A stretch of DNA of 64,000 bases from Methylovorus sp. MM2 (GCF_001648895.1 NZ_LXUF01000001.1:434001-498000); one strand, 5' to 3'; counted from the first letter of the stretch, positions 33,829-43,114 are shown. Notes: a model not told the origin generated them from the sequence alone. Numbers and translations are program-made.

Positions 33829-35493
33829 TTATTCGGTTTGCGTGTTTTCAGTACGCTGATAGAGTCGGAAATTCTCACGTCTATCGGCCGCACGTTTGCC
33901 TTGCCAGATGAGTTTCCAATCATCGCCAAGTTGCAGCCTGTTTCTGCCACGCTCATCCTGAATCAGGTAGATATCGCAACGGGTCTGTTGTGCAGATTCA
34001 GCTTTTGCTCGGAGATTCGCATGGTAATGCAGTAGGGCATGCTGTGCACTGCCTAAACCATTGCTTGCTATGCAGGTGTAATGCGCAGGGAGCGTGCTTT
34101 CGATTTTCGCCATGACAGGCGCATAGCTTTTGGCGGAATCGATCCATGGCAGCCATAGCGTCATTAATAACGTCCATGCCATTGTGATTCCTACGGCCCA
34201 GTCGGTTACGGCTGCCCGATTAGAGCGCTTGGCCTTTACTACTACTAATAGCCAGATCATGGTCACGATCAATGCAGCAGCCAGGCTTGCCCAGTGAACG
34301 CTTGTATCTTGGGAGGCCGAAAGCACTTTCATGCGTTCAGCAAGCTTTGCCGGGTAATTGGTCAGCATCGCGATCCAGCCTAACCAGATCAGGAATCCAA
34401 TTATCCCGAAAAGTATCAGCCCGAACCAATTGAGCGCACCTGCGGCACCACGTTTTAATGTTTCCACACTACCACCAGCCAATACGGCAAGTGGCAGTAG
34501 CAATGGTAATGCAAATATCTCCCGCGAATCGGCCCCAAACCCGATCACAATAAGATTTATGGCAAAGAAAATGATCAATAATTGAAATCTTGGTTTTTGC
34601 AGCAAGTTTGTACGGTATCGCCACAGGCCCCAAAGGGCCAGTGGCAATGCTGGCCATGAGAACCATGCCAATGTCTTAATAAAATACAGATGGTTGAATT
34701 GATTGAATTGCGCCCAGCTGGCATACCACCAGTGAGTGAATGCTTCGGGTGAGAAATACCAGCACAGGGCTGGCCAAATCAATAACCAGGGCGTTGCTGC
34801 TATTGCACTTAACCCCAATACAATAGCATAGCTTTTGCTGCGCCATTCAGTGAATAACACAGGTAATAATAGCGCCGTTGCCACTATGCTTAGTGAGCTG
34901 ATCAAGCCTGTTGATAGAAAGCTGATGCCGATCCCTGTACCCAGTAAAACACTGGCGCGAAATGGCCGTCGTTTCGCCAGTGCCAATGCATATAAGCCCA
35001 TCGCAGCGCCTGTCAGGTCTGCAACCTCGGGCATCAATAAATGTGCAGATACGACTAAGCCAAGTGAGCTAATGAATATGAAGGTGGTTTGGCGCCCTGT
35101 ACCTTTTCCCCATAACTCTCGCCCCAACATGCCTACCATCAGCAATGTGATCGCCATCCAGAAGCCCGAGGCGATGCGCGCAGCATCATGCATAGGTAGA
35201 ATAGGTGAAAGCAGTTTTGCAAAACCCGCAGCACTTAAATAGTAGAGGGGCGGGTTCTCTATGGATGTTTGACCGGCTGCAATCGGGGTGAGCAAACCAC
35301 TGCCATGCGCCATGGATTTGATAATGCTAATCGATTGAGATTCGTCGGGTTTCCATGGGCTATGGCCAATTAAGCCCAAGCAGACCCAGACGATACACAA
35401 CATGATCAGTAAGCGCGTTTTTGCGTTCTCGCCGATCTTGGCGCGTGGAGTAGATAACTGGCCTTGCCAGTCGTGTTCAAGTTCAAATGCCAT
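33829..35493 (-). CDS. Family 39-type membrane glycosyltransferase (ArnT/PMT-like)
   Basis: An integral membrane glycosyltransferase of the GT-C fold that uses polyprenyl-phosphate sugars. The 554-residue protein has about eleven hydrophobic helices and the early acidic motif Trp-Lys-Pro-Asp-Glu-Ser (near residue 48), matching the catalytic Asp-Glu of ArnT and protein mannosyltransferases. Glu-Asn-Pro-Pro-Leu-Tyr-Tyr follows in the first periplasmic loop. A soluble periplasmic tail follows the last helix at about residue 450. The acceptor could be lipid A, another glycolipid or a protein. No sugar-lipid synthesis genes are beside it. Confidence 0.85.
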   Translation of the reverse strand: MAFELEHDWQGQLSTPRAKIGENAKTRLLIMLCIVWVCLGLIGHSPWKPDESQSISIIKSMAHGSGLLTPIAAGQTSIENPPLYYLSAAGFAKLLSPILPMHDAARIASGFWMAITLLMVGMLGRELWGKGTGRQTTFIFISSLGLVVSAHLLMPEVADLTGAAMGLYALALAKRRPFRASVLLGTGIGISFLSTGLISSLSIVATALLLPVLFTEWRSKSYAIVLGLSAIAATPWLLIWPALCWYFSPEAFTHWWYASWAQFNQFNHLYFIKTLAWFSWPALPLALWGLWRYRTNLLQKPRFQLLIIFFAINLIVIGFGADSREIFALPLLLPLAVLAGGSVETLKRGAAGALNWFGLILFGIIGFLIWLGWIAMLTNYPAKLAERMKVLSASQDTSVHWASLAAALIVTMIWLLVVVKAKRSNRAAVTDWAVGITMAWTLLMTLWLPWIDSAKSYAPVMAKIESTLPAHYTCIASNGLGSAQHALLHYHANLRAKAESAQQTRCDIYLIQDERGRNRLQLGDDWKLIWQGKRAADRRENFRLYQRTENTQTE

Positions 35494-35620
35494 TTTTTGC
35501 CTTATCGTTCAGCGTGGCAGACATCAAGATGGTGTACATAGGTAAATCTGCTTGTTCAAGCAATGCACTATTGCCGATGCACATGGCGTTATTTTAGACG
35601 ACCTTCTTAATCAGTAAAAT

Positions 35621-35650
35621 AAAAAAGGCAGCCATGCTGCCTTTTTTACC
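35621..35650 (-). terminator. Terminator of rpmE2
   Basis: Perfect 12-bp stem AAAAAAGGCAGC / GCTGCCTTTTTT around CAT, about 30 bases beyond the rpmE2 stop; on the minus strand the stem runs straight into a U-tract. The surrounding 35494-35678 stretch holds no other feature. Confidence 0.88.
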
Positions 35651-35678
35651 ATACTCATCATGAAGACGAGCATCAAAA

Positions 35679-35921
35679 TTACATACCGTATTTTTGGCGG
35701 AATTTCTCAACGCGACCAGCAGTATCCAGAATCTTCTGTTTGCCTGTATAGAACGGGTGAGATTGTGATGAAACTTCAATCTTTACCAAAGGATATTCAT
35801 TGCCATCAGTCCACTTGATTTTGTGGTTAGTTTGAATGGTTGAACGTGTAACGAACGTGAAGTCAGCGCTTACGTCTTGGAATACCACTTCGCGATATTC
35901 TGGGTGAATGTTTGGTTTCAT
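35679..35921 (-). CDS. rpmE2: Ribosomal protein L31 type B
   Basis: Structural protein of the large ribosomal subunit. The 80-residue length, the start [14 protein letters not shown] and the Ser-His-Pro-Phe-Tyr-Thr-Gly-Lys motif identify the type B (zinc-free) form; the Cys ligands of type A L31 are absent. It has its own promoter and leader and lies downstream of rho on the same strand. Confidence 0.96.
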   Translation of the reverse strand: MKPNIHPEYREVVFQDVSADFTFVTRSTIQTNHKIKWTDGNEYPLVKIEVSSQSHPFYTGKQKILDTAGRVEKFRQKYGM

Positions 35922-35963
35922 AATTTTTACCTTAGTCTAGCCGGATTGTGCGGCAAATATTGG

Positions 35964-36021
35964 TTCGCAACTGTAATTTGCGAAAAGCCGAGATTATATT
36001 GATTTAATTGCGCTTTTGCAA
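35964..36021 (-). promoter_or_regulatory. rpmE2 promoter and 5'-end leader hairpin
   Basis: On the minus strand TTGCAA (36021-36016), a 17-base spacer and TATAAT (35998-35993) form a near-consensus promoter. The predicted start near 35986 puts a perfect seven-base hairpin (TTCGCAA ... TTGCGAA, 35984-35964) at the very 5' end of a roughly 65-base leader, where it may protect the mRNA or serve as an L31 autoregulation site. Confidence 0.65.
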
Positions 36022-36073
36022 ATCACGATTGATGCATCATTAAAATTTCAGTGATTCAATTGTGCGTTCTAAA

Positions 36074-37333
36074 TTAACCGCGGCGCATTGAGTCAAAGAA
36101 ATCCGCATTGTTCTTGGTTGCCTTGATCTTGTCGAGCAGAAACTCCATGGCTTCCAAGTCGTCCATCGGGTAGAGTAACTTACGCAGTACCCAGATTTTT
36201 TGCAGGATATCTTTTTCTATCAATAGCTCTTCGCGGCGTGTACCGGATTTATTGACGTGAATAGCCGGGTAGATACGTTTTTCAGCCATGCGGCGGTCAA
36301 GATGGATTTCCATGTTGCCTGTACCCTTGAACTCTTCATAGATCACATCATCCATGCGTGAGCCGGTATCGACCAATGCAGTAGCGATAATAGTCAGTGA
36401 ACCGCCTTCTTCGATATTACGTGCGGCACCGAAGAAACGTTTTGGGCGTTGTAGCGCGTTTGCATCCACACCACCCGTCAACACCTTGCCTGAGGCTGGT
36501 ACGACGGTATTGTATGCACGAGCGAGGCGGGTAATCGAGTCAAGCAAAATAACAACATCTTTTTTGTGCTCAACCAAGCGTTTGGCTTTTTCCAATACCA
36601 TTTCAGCTACTTGTACGTGACGCGTTGCCGGTTCATCGAACGTAGATGCAACGACCTCCCCTTTTACTGAGCGTGTCATTTCAGTGACCTCTTCAGGACG
36701 TTCATCAATCAATAGTACGATGAGGATAACGTCTGGGTGATTCGCTGTGATCGCATGCGCAATGTGCTGCATCATGACGGTTTTGCCGCTTTTTGGGCTC
36801 GCAACGAGTAGTCCGCGCTGGCCTTTGCCGATTGGGGCGATCATATCGATCACGCGGCCTGTAATATTTTCTTCACCACGAATGTCGCGTTCCAATACCA
36901 AAGGCTTGGTCGGGAATAATGGTGTCAGGTTTTCGAACAGTATCTTGTGTTTGGTATTCTCTGGCGGTTCGCCGTTAACGCTATCTACTTTTACTAAGGC
37001 AAAGTAACGTTCGCCATCTTTTGGCGTTCTGATCTCGCCCTTGATCGAATCACCTGTATGCAGGTTAAAACGACGAATCTGGGATGGAGATACATAGATG
37101 TCATCAGGCCCGGCAAGGTAAGAGGTATCGGGCGAGCGTAAGAATCCAAAGCCATCCTGCAATACTTCCAGCGTACCGTCGCCAAAGATGCTATCGCCTT
37201 TTTTGGCCTTGTTCTTCAACAAGGCAAAAATCAGGTCCTGTTTGCGGATCCGGCTTGCGCCTTCGATCTCGTTGGCAATGGCCATTTCGACTAATTCGGT
37301 TACGGGAAGGTGCTTTAGGTCTGATAGATGCAT
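36074..37333 (-). CDS. rho: Transcription termination factor Rho
   Basis: Hexameric RNA-dependent ATPase that ends transcription. The 419-residue protein has the N-terminal helical Rho domain beginning Met-His-Leu-Ser-Asp-Leu-Lys, the RNA-binding cold-shock-like domain (Gly-Phe-Gly-Phe-Leu-Arg), Walker A with Ala-Ser-Pro-Lys-Ser-Gly-Lys-Thr, Walker B with [10 protein letters not shown], the Q-loop region and the C-terminal Arg-Arg-Gly. Length equals that of E. coli Rho (419). It lies downstream of trxA, the common trxA-rho order. Confidence 0.97.
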   Translation of the reverse strand: MHLSDLKHLPVTELVEMAIANEIEGASRIRKQDLIFALLKNKAKKGDSIFGDGTLEVLQDGFGFLRSPDTSYLAGPDDIYVSPSQIRRFNLHTGDSIKGEIRTPKDGERYFALVKVDSVNGEPPENTKHKILFENLTPLFPTKPLVLERDIRGEENITGRVIDMIAPIGKGQRGLLVASPKSGKTVMMQHIAHAITANHPDVILIVLLIDERPEEVTEMTRSVKGEVVASTFDEPATRHVQVAEMVLEKAKRLVEHKKDVVILLDSITRLARAYNTVVPASGKVLTGGVDANALQRPKRFFGAARNIEEGGSLTIIATALVDTGSRMDDVIYEEFKGTGNMEIHLDRRMAEKRIYPAIHVNKSGTRREELLIEKDILQKIWVLRKLLYPMDDLEAMEFLLDKIKATKNNADFFDSMRRG

Positions 37334-37488
37334 AGAGAGGACTCGCTGAAAATCGAAGCTGCTAAGGGATTGGGTGAATTACTTGAAGAATTTGAGGGTT
37401 TGACTGCTTGTGCGCTATGTTTATTTTGCGCCTGATGACTTGTTCTTAGTATTTATAACTAGAGTAATCAGGCGCAAGCGTAACGGTA

Positions 37489-37815
37489 TTAAATGTTGCT
37501 GTCAATAAATGCAGTCAATTGGGATTTTGAAAGTGCACCGACTTTAGTTGCTTCAACATTACCATTCTTGAACAACATCAGGGTTGGAATGCCACGAATG
37601 CCGTATTTGGGAGGTGTTTGTTGATTCTCATCAATATTTAATTTAGCAACCTTAAGGCGTCCATCATATTCCTTTGCGATTTCGTCTAGAATAGGTGCAA
37701 TCATTTTGCATGGTCCGCACCACTCAGCCCAGTAGTCGACAATGACTGGGGTTGATGATTGCAAGACTTCCTGTTCAAAGCTCTCGTCGCTGATATGCGT
37801 AATATGTTCGCTCAT
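37489..37815 (-). CDS. trxA: Thioredoxin 1
   Basis: Small cytoplasmic disulfide reductase that serves ribonucleotide reductase, peroxiredoxins and others. The 108-residue protein contains the active site Trp-Cys-Gly-Pro-Cys-Lys, the buried Asp before it and the cis-proline in Arg-Gly-Ile-Pro-Thr. GAGG precedes the ATG. It is upstream of rho and divergent from the EAL gene. Confidence 0.97.
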   Translation of the reverse strand: MSEHITHISDESFEQEVLQSSTPVIVDYWAEWCGPCKMIAPILDEIAKEYDGRLKVAKLNIDENQQTPPKYGIRGIPTLMLFKNGNVEATKVGALSKSQLTAFIDSNI

Positions 37816-37874
37816 TGTGGACCTCTAAATTTGAAAAAATGGTAACCCCGACATTGGGGAGGGTGCAATTGCTA

Positions 37875-37913
37875 TTTCGCTATCCTAGCGAAAAAAAATG
37901 CTTTAGTGAAGCA
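37875..37913. promoter_or_regulatory. 19-bp palindrome and second hairpin between trxA and the EAL gene
   Basis: TTTCGCTATCCTAGCGAAA (37875-37893) is a perfect inverted repeat, eight-base arms around three bases, followed by an A-run and by TGCTT-TAGTG-AAGCA (37899-37913). In the trxA direction it could be a leader stem-loop or operator. Function is not known. Confidence 0.4.
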
Positions 37914-37997
37914 CTCATCTAGGCATAGATATTGCTGCGATGATATAAGTTTCAATTTTGTGACATGTTTTTCATTGAAGGAACGCTGCTTTAAAGT

Positions 37998-39254
37998 ATG
38001 GGCAAGAATATTACAGAGATACTTAATCTCATGCAGAAGAATACGTTTGACGCGAGCGCAGGGGGCGATAGCCATGTGCATGCGTCATATAAGGGCATGC
38101 GATTAAGTAGTGCATTCCAGCCTATCTATAGCTTGTCGCATTGTCGTATCGTTGGTTATGAGGGCTTGCTCCGAGCCACCATAGGTGAGGCTGAAACAAT
38201 TGTGCCTACTGAAGTATTTGGTAGCGCACGTAGTGAGGTCGAGATTGTGCAACTGGATCGCCTATCACGCGCCTTGCATATGCATAATTTTGCCAGTCAG
38301 CATGATGATATGAATTGGCTGTTCTTGAATATCGACCCTAAAGTCATCGTGCAGGGTAAATATTACGGTTCCTTCTTTAAAGACCTGCTGGACTATTACG
38401 AGATGCCGCCTTCTCGTGTCGTCGTCGAGATCATTGAAGGCGCGATCTCTGATGAGTCGCAACTGTCGGAGTCTGTCGAGTTTTACAAAAAATTGGGTTG
38501 TCTTGTTGCGATTGATGACTTTGGTGCCGGACATTCCAATTTTGAACGCATATGGCGCCTCGCCCCTAATATCGTCAAACTTGATCGATCCATGATCGCG
38601 CAAGCCGTCGATAATCGTACCGCACGGCGAGTATTACCCGGTATCGTTTCACTGATCCACGAGGTTGGTAGTCTGGTATTGATTGAAGGCGTGGAAACGC
38701 TGGAAGAGGCCATGATCGCAATTGAGACGGACGTGGATTTTGTTCAGGGTTTCTATTTTGGTATGCCTGAAGCCAATGTTCTACAGGAAAAACAATCGAA
38801 GCAGATCGCTGATTTATTCAGGGATTACCATGACACCATGCCGCAGGAGATGCATTATAAAAAGCTGAGCAAACATATTGCCGCTTTTGCTGAAGTCGTC
38901 AGTAAGATGCAGTCTGGCTTTGCCATGGAGCAAGCTTGTCAGGGCTTGCTGGAAATCCGCGGTGTGGATCGATGTTACCTACTTAATCAATATGGTATCC
39001 AGATCGGAACGAGCATTGTGGTGCCATCCAGACAAGGTGTGGCAGATATACGCTACCATCCTCTAGCTGATGGTAATGGGGCAAACTGGATTCGACGGCC
39101 TTATTTAAGACGGGCATTGAATCGCCCTAAGGAATTACAGCTAACGCGCCCATATCTGTCAATCGCTAACGGGAAATTATGCGTGACAATCTCTATTGCG
39201 ATTACAGTGCTGAATCAGATTCAGGTGTTTTGTTGTGATGTCGATTGGGAGTAA
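37998..39254 (+). CDS. EAL-domain cyclic-di-GMP phosphodiesterase with C-terminal sensor-like domain
   Basis: The EAL domain (about residues 30-275) keeps the catalytic set: Tyr-Glu-Gly-Leu-Leu-Arg in place of the EAL triplet, Asn in Asn-Ile-Asp, Glu in Glu-Ile-Ile-Glu, Asp-Asp-Phe-Gly-Ala-Gly-His-Ser-Asn, Lys in Val-Lys-Leu-Asp-Arg, Glu in Glu-Gly-Val-Glu-Thr and Gln in Gln-Gly-Phe-Tyr-Phe-Gly. It should therefore hydrolyse cyclic-di-GMP. The last ~130 residues look like a Cache/PDC-like ligand domain (Leu-Leu-Asn-Gln-Tyr-Gly-Ile-Gln-Ile-Gly, Tyr-Leu-Ser-Ile-Ala-Asn-Gly-Lys) without membrane helices, suggesting cytoplasmic sensing. It is convergent with the PilZ-like gene, nine bases apart. 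Confidence 0.9.
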   Translation: MGKNITEILNLMQKNTFDASAGGDSHVHASYKGMRLSSAFQPIYSLSHCRIVGYEGLLRATIGEAETIVPTEVFGSARSEVEIVQLDRLSRALHMHNFASQHDDMNWLFLNIDPKVIVQGKYYGSFFKDLLDYYEMPPSRVVVEIIEGAISDESQLSESVEFYKKLGCLVAIDDFGAGHSNFERIWRLAPNIVKLDRSMIAQAVDNRTARRVLPGIVSLIHEVGSLVLIEGVETLEEAMIAIETDVDFVQGFYFGMPEANVLQEKQSKQIADLFRDYHDTMPQEMHYKKLSKHIAAFAEVVSKMQSGFAMEQACQGLLEIRGVDRCYLLNQYGIQIGTSIVVPSRQGVADIRYHPLADGNGANWIRRPYLRRALNRPKELQLTRPYLSIANGKLCVTISIAITVLNQIQVFCCDVDWE

Positions 39255-39263
39255 ATCGACTTC

Positions 39264-40850
39264 CTACAGGTAGCTGAAACCGAATCGCTCAAAACTGGTG
39301 GTGCGTTCAATCAGTTTGGTAATCATGATGCGCGAGATTTTGCCGTCTTCATCTAAATCAAGAACGCGTGCCGGACTATATATGCCGCTTGGTGCGATCA
39401 TCGAAGCAGATTGCTTGAGGGTGTGAACGCTCGGTAAAAGAATCACTTTCTCGAAAATACGTCTATCCGATTTGCATACACCCGCAGCTTTAGCTGCCGG
39501 TGCAATCAGATGGGCGCCAATATCAAGCTGCTCTTGTTCGTCGTTGGATACCCAGCGCACCACACCTAATGCCCATGACTGTGCTTTATCATCTTTAACG
39601 GCAAGCAGGTCACCTACTCGGATACTATCTTTAGGGTTTGCCAATTTTCTCAGGGCCATGCCGCCTGCGCTGATATTCGTCACCAACCAGCGTGAGGGTA
39701 TGATCTCTTCAGGTGTTGTCGTTTGTGCGTTCCCTAACGAATATGTTGATAATTCGTCTGTGTTTTCTTCATTAGCTGGGCCAGTGTAATGTTTTTCGCC
39801 ATGAATAAAGTAATGCACGGCATTGATCCCGACGGCGAGCCTTATTCCGTCACTTTTACGTGAGCGATTGAATATACGTTTTGGCGATGCACCCCAGTGC
39901 TTGATGAGGTAAGTCAGCGTGTCAATGTAACGTGGGTCTTTTGCATCGATAGGTAATTCATCAGGTGGGATAGGATTGCCGGATTGAATCAGCTGGATGT
40001 GTTTGTGCACCAGCCTTGCCAAGTCAATCGTGATAAGAATGACATCTCCCGGGCCAAGCGGATCCTTGGCATTTTTAATATAGGAGATGGGCGGGTTGTC
40101 TGAATTTAGGCTGACCAAAAATATGCCGGCAGGGTTCTCAAGCAACCCTGCATCTTGTAATCGTACATATTTCGCATTGCGTACGACATAATCTTCGACA
40201 CGTCTGATATCGATAGGGGCTAAGTGCCTAGGGTAGGCCAGAGACATCAGCAAGGCCTGCTTGAAGCTCAGGCTGGGCGTGCTTTTTGTATTTTCCCCTG
40301 TAGCCACTTCAATCTCATGTAGGGATTGTTGTACCGCATACAGGTAAAGCTGATTCAGGTCGCCCCATACGCTACTTGGGGTAGCGAAATAGGTCTTGTA
40401 GTAGACCATGGCAAGTTGCCCCATGGCTTCAATGGCGCGCTGTAGTATCAGTGCGTTTGTTTTATCGCTATTCAGGCTGAAGAGCTTGTTTTGTTCATCG
40501 ATCAGTGCAAGCTTATAGCCGTAACCTAACTCCAGCCAGAGTGATTCAGCAGCGCCAGCCAGTGTTTTTGCTTGGGGAGGTAGAGGCAGTGAGGCTTTGC
40601 TGTAACTATTCGCCAGCAGTTCGGATATTTGTTTGACCACTACCCGGTAGAGTTCCAGTGCTTTGACACGAGTATCGGGAGAGACTTTCTGGCGATTCAG
40701 GATCTCCATCTCTTCAAATAAGGTCGTAGCGGCTTCAAGAGGGTCTGCGATAGGGAGCTTCTCAATAAACTCACTGACTTTCTGCGGACGTGTCTCAGCT
40801 GAAATAAGCGGTTTATCTACTAAAGCAGGAATCTTAAGGCGCAACGGCAT
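39264..40850 (-). CDS. Large protein with C-terminal PilZ-like domain
   Basis: A 528-residue soluble protein. Most of it (about 1-380) is a helical region I cannot assign. The last ~150 residues hold a PilZ-like beta barrel, with Val-Thr-Asn-Ile-Ser-Ala-Gly-Gly-Met-Ala-Leu matching the Asn-x-Ser-x-x-Gly part of the PilZ signature and Gly-Val-Val-Arg-Trp-Val later. The upstream Arg-x-x-x-Arg half of the cyclic-di-GMP site is not clearly present, so binding is uncertain. Its position facing an EAL phosphodiesterase suggests a place in cyclic-di-GMP signalling. Confidence 0.7.
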   Translation of the reverse strand: MPLRLKIPALVDKPLISAETRPQKVSEFIEKLPIADPLEAATTLFEEMEILNRQKVSPDTRVKALELYRVVVKQISELLANSYSKASLPLPPQAKTLAGAAESLWLELGYGYKLALIDEQNKLFSLNSDKTNALILQRAIEAMGQLAMVYYKTYFATPSSVWGDLNQLYLYAVQQSLHEIEVATGENTKSTPSLSFKQALLMSLAYPRHLAPIDIRRVEDYVVRNAKYVRLQDAGLLENPAGIFLVSLNSDNPPISYIKNAKDPLGPGDVILITIDLARLVHKHIQLIQSGNPIPPDELPIDAKDPRYIDTLTYLIKHWGASPKRIFNRSRKSDGIRLAVGINAVHYFIHGEKHYTGPANEENTDELSTYSLGNAQTTTPEEIIPSRWLVTNISAGGMALRKLANPKDSIRVGDLLAVKDDKAQSWALGVVRWVSNDEQEQLDIGAHLIAPAAKAAGVCKSDRRIFEKVILLPSVHTLKQSASMIAPSGIYSPARVLDLDEDGKISRIMITKLIERTTSFERFGFSYL

Positions 40851-40983
40851 CAGGCATAGCCTCCAGTATGGATTGGAGAATAGTAAATACTCTCGCGATT
40901 TTTGTCACGGTGTATCCGTGCTCATTATTGAGATAATAAGTTGAATGTTAGAATGAACGCCAAGTTTATTTTGAGAATTTGTT

Positions 40984-41541
40984 ATGAAATGGATAGAAAA
41001 GTTATTTGAAAGTTTTTTGTGGAATAGCCGCTTTATCATCATTTTGGCTGTCGTAGCAAGCTTGGCCGCTGGTGTGGCGATATTTTACATCGCCACAGTC
41101 GATGTTTATTTTCTGCTGCAACATGTGGCGCACTATGCAGATTCAGACTTGACCAATGAAATGCGTAAAACATTGCATGATGATACCGTTTCGCATGTGG
41201 TCGAAGTAGTGGATGGATATTTACTGGCCACCATCATGCTGATATTTTCTTTAGGGTTATATGAGCTATTCATCAGTGATATCGACGCTGCACAAGGTAG
41301 TAAGGCATCAAGTCGTGTATTGGTGATTCACGATCTGGATGATTTGAAGAACCGATTGGCCAAAGTGATCGTAATGATCATGATCGTGTCTTTATTTGAG
41401 CATGCGCTCAAGATGCAAATGACCACCACCGCTGATTTGCTGCACTTTGGCGGCAGTATCGCCTTGATTGGCTTAGCCTTATTCCTGATGCATAAAGGGG
41501 AAGAGCATCCTACCGAGAAACCTGCCGTAGAAAAGCATTAG
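40984..41541 (+). CDS. YqhA family (UPF0114) membrane protein
   Basis: A 185-residue inner-membrane protein with four hydrophobic helices (about 17-38, 75-97, 127-145 and 152-172). Its conserved Trp-Asn-Ser-Arg-Phe start, Val-Glu-Val-Val-Asp-Gly-Tyr-Leu-Leu-Ala-Thr in helix 2, and the Gly-Leu-Tyr-Glu-Leu-Phe-Ile-Ser loop mark the UPF0114/YqhA family. The function of the family is unproven. It stands alone. Confidence 0.88.
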   Translation: MKWIEKLFESFLWNSRFIIILAVVASLAAGVAIFYIATVDVYFLLQHVAHYADSDLTNEMRKTLHDDTVSHVVEVVDGYLLATIMLIFSLGLYELFISDIDAAQGSKASSRVLVIHDLDDLKNRLAKVIVMIMIVSLFEHALKMQMTTTADLLHFGGSIALIGLALFLMHKGEEHPTEKPAVEKH

Positions 41542-41580
41542 CGGCAATTTAATTAGTGCAAGGCCTGACTTGATGAAAAC

Positions 41581-41883
41581 CTAGTTAGGGGTGGGGATGC
41601 TGTTACCATCGGCATCCAGAATGCTGAGCTGATTCTCGTCAGCAAAATGCATCAACTGGATATAGCCTTCCGGGTTCACATCCTTGAGTTTTAAATCAAC
41701 TGCAAGGCAGCGTACACCATTCACTACGCGTGGTTTGAGATAAGGGGAGTAACGCAACTTGCGATCAGCACCAAAGCTTGCATAAGTGCTGCACATACGG
41801 TCAACCCAGTCGCTGGGGCGGAATGGCTTCCCAGCGCGGGTCAGACCTTGAATAATGATTTCTTTAGGTAATGAACTCATCAC
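41581..41883 (-). CDS. DUF3579 family protein
   Basis: A small 100-residue soluble protein typical of betaproteobacteria, with Ile-Ile-Ile-Gln-Gly-Leu-Thr, Phe-Arg-Pro-Ser-Asp-Trp-Val-Asp-Arg and Pro-Tyr-Leu-Lys-Pro. No function is known. The first codon is GTG at 41883, directly followed by ATG at 41880, which may be the true start. It is on the same strand as the dolP-like gene, which lies upstream of it (44 bases). Confidence 0.8.
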   Translation of the reverse strand: MMSSLPKEIIIQGLTRAGKPFRPSDWVDRMCSTYASFGADRKLRYSPYLKPRVVNGVRCLAVDLKLKDVNPEGYIQLMHFADENQLSILDADGNSIPTPN

Positions 41884-41926
41884 AGTGCCAATAGGGGATT
41901 CAGATTGTGCGAATTATATCAGTAGC

Positions 41927-42499
41927 TTAATCGGTGTATTCAAAAACCTTGACGACTTTCTGCACATCACTGGTATTGCTAGCGATGTCTACTGCATCTG
42001 CCGCTTCTTGATGGCTAACGATACCCATCAGGTAAACGATACCGCCTTCTGTGATGACCTTAACGTAGTTGGTAGGAAAGCGGTTTTCCTTAACCATACG
42101 TGCTTTTACTTTTGAAGTGATGTAGGCATCATTATTGCGTTGTGGAAGCGTGCTTTTTTCTTCTACCGTCAATTCATTGGTGATACTTCTGACATTGTCG
42201 ATAGTTTTCACGACTTGCTCAGCTTTTGCTTTTATCGCTTCTGTTAATGCTTCACCAGTGATCAGCACATTGCGGTTGTAGCTGGTGACATTGACATGGA
42301 TATTGGCGATGCCGATGTTATCGTTAATGCTTTTTTCAGCCTTGATCTCAATGCCTTCATCTTCGATATAAGTGCCGGATGTCCGGCGGTCTGCGACCAT
42401 TGCGCCACCCGCTGCTGCACCGCCGACTACCACAGGGATACAAGCTGATAGTTGTGTGGCCAGCGCCGCAGTCAGTAATAGTTTTGTTGTTAAGCGCAT
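41927..42499 (-). CDS. Two-BON-domain outer-membrane lipoprotein (DolP/YraP-like)
   Basis: A 190-residue lipoprotein with signal peptide and lipobox Leu-Ser-Ala-Cys (Cys about residue 20). A Gly/Ala-rich turn (Gly-Gly-Ala-Ala-Ala-Gly-Gly-Ala) follows, then two BON domains (about 45-115 and 120-190), each with the Val-x-Ile-x-Gly core. In E. coli DolP binds anionic lipids at division sites and supports outer-membrane integrity. Gene order rsmI-lpoA-yraN-diaA-dolP is the same as in enterobacteria, which supports the assignment. It abuts the diaA-like gene. Confidence 0.88.
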   Translation of the reverse strand: MRLTTKLLLTAALATQLSACIPVVVGGAAAGGAMVADRRTSGTYIEDEGIEIKAEKSINDNIGIANIHVNVTSYNRNVLITGEALTEAIKAKAEQVVKTIDNVRSITNELTVEEKSTLPQRNNDAYITSKVKARMVKENRFPTNYVKVITEGGIVYLMGIVSHQEAADAVDIASNTSDVQKVVKVFEYTD

Positions 42500-43090
42500 T
42501 TAATTCACTCCTAATAAAATACAATCGATTGCATCGCATAAGCAATGCAAGGTAAGCATATAGACTTCTTTAACGCGTGATGCGTTGTCATGAGGGACAC
42601 CAATATGGATATCTGCATCGCCGAGAAGTTCAACTAAGGCGCCGCCATCGCCACCGCTAAAAGCAATTACAGCGATGTCTCGCTCTTTTGCCGCTTGAAT
42701 GGCTTTGAGGATATTCTTGGAATTGCCGCTAGAGCTAATGACCAGCAGGATATCACCTGCATGCCCGAGTGCCGTGATTTGTTTTGAGAAGACTTTTTCA
42801 AAGTCGCCTTGGTTGGCGATGGATGTCAGTGTGGCGTTATCTGCACTCAAGGCAACAGCTGCAAGCCCCGGGCGCTCCAACTCATACTGATGCAACATGC
42901 GCGAGGCAAAATATTGCGCCAGTGTCGCAGCACCGCCATTCCCGCATACTAAGACTTTCTTTTCATTGAGCTGTGCTTGTGCGATCAAATCCGCTGCTTT
43001 TGCAATGGGGCCTGCGAGCAAGTCAGCCAGCTCTAGTTTTAAACGTCCACTCTCTTCAAAGTGAGTGGCTATGCGAGTGGTTAACTCCAT
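42500..43090 (-). CDS. SIS-domain protein, DiaA / phosphoheptose isomerase type
   Basis: A 196-residue SIS-domain protein with Val-Cys-Gly-Asn-Gly-Gly-Ala-Ala-Thr, Leu-Val-Ile-Ser-Ser-Ser-Gly-Asn-Ser, and a Gly-rich Ala-Phe-Ser-Gly-Gly-Asp-Gly-Gly loop. DiaA (a DnaA-binding initiation factor) and GmhA (sedoheptulose-7-phosphate isomerase) are close relatives. The order with yraN and dolP favours DiaA, while several betaproteobacterial homologues are labelled GmhA. Some GmhA zinc ligands cannot be confirmed by eye, so the activity is left open. Confidence 0.85.
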   Translation of the reverse strand: MELTTRIATHFEESGRLKLELADLLAGPIAKAADLIAQAQLNEKKVLVCGNGGAATLAQYFASRMLHQYELERPGLAAVALSADNATLTSIANQGDFEKVFSKQITALGHAGDILLVISSSGNSKNILKAIQAAKERDIAVIAFSGGDGGALVELLGDADIHIGVPHDNASRVKEVYMLTLHCLCDAIDCILLGVN

Positions 43091-43114
43091 AATCTGAGTA
43101 TCTTCTTGATTAGA

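Noticed and set aside
37426-37476. Possible trxA terminator from GCGCCTGAT ... ATCAGGCGC repeats
   Set aside because: The arms match but the loop exceeds 30 bases; trxA-rho read-through is the usual arrangement, so not called.
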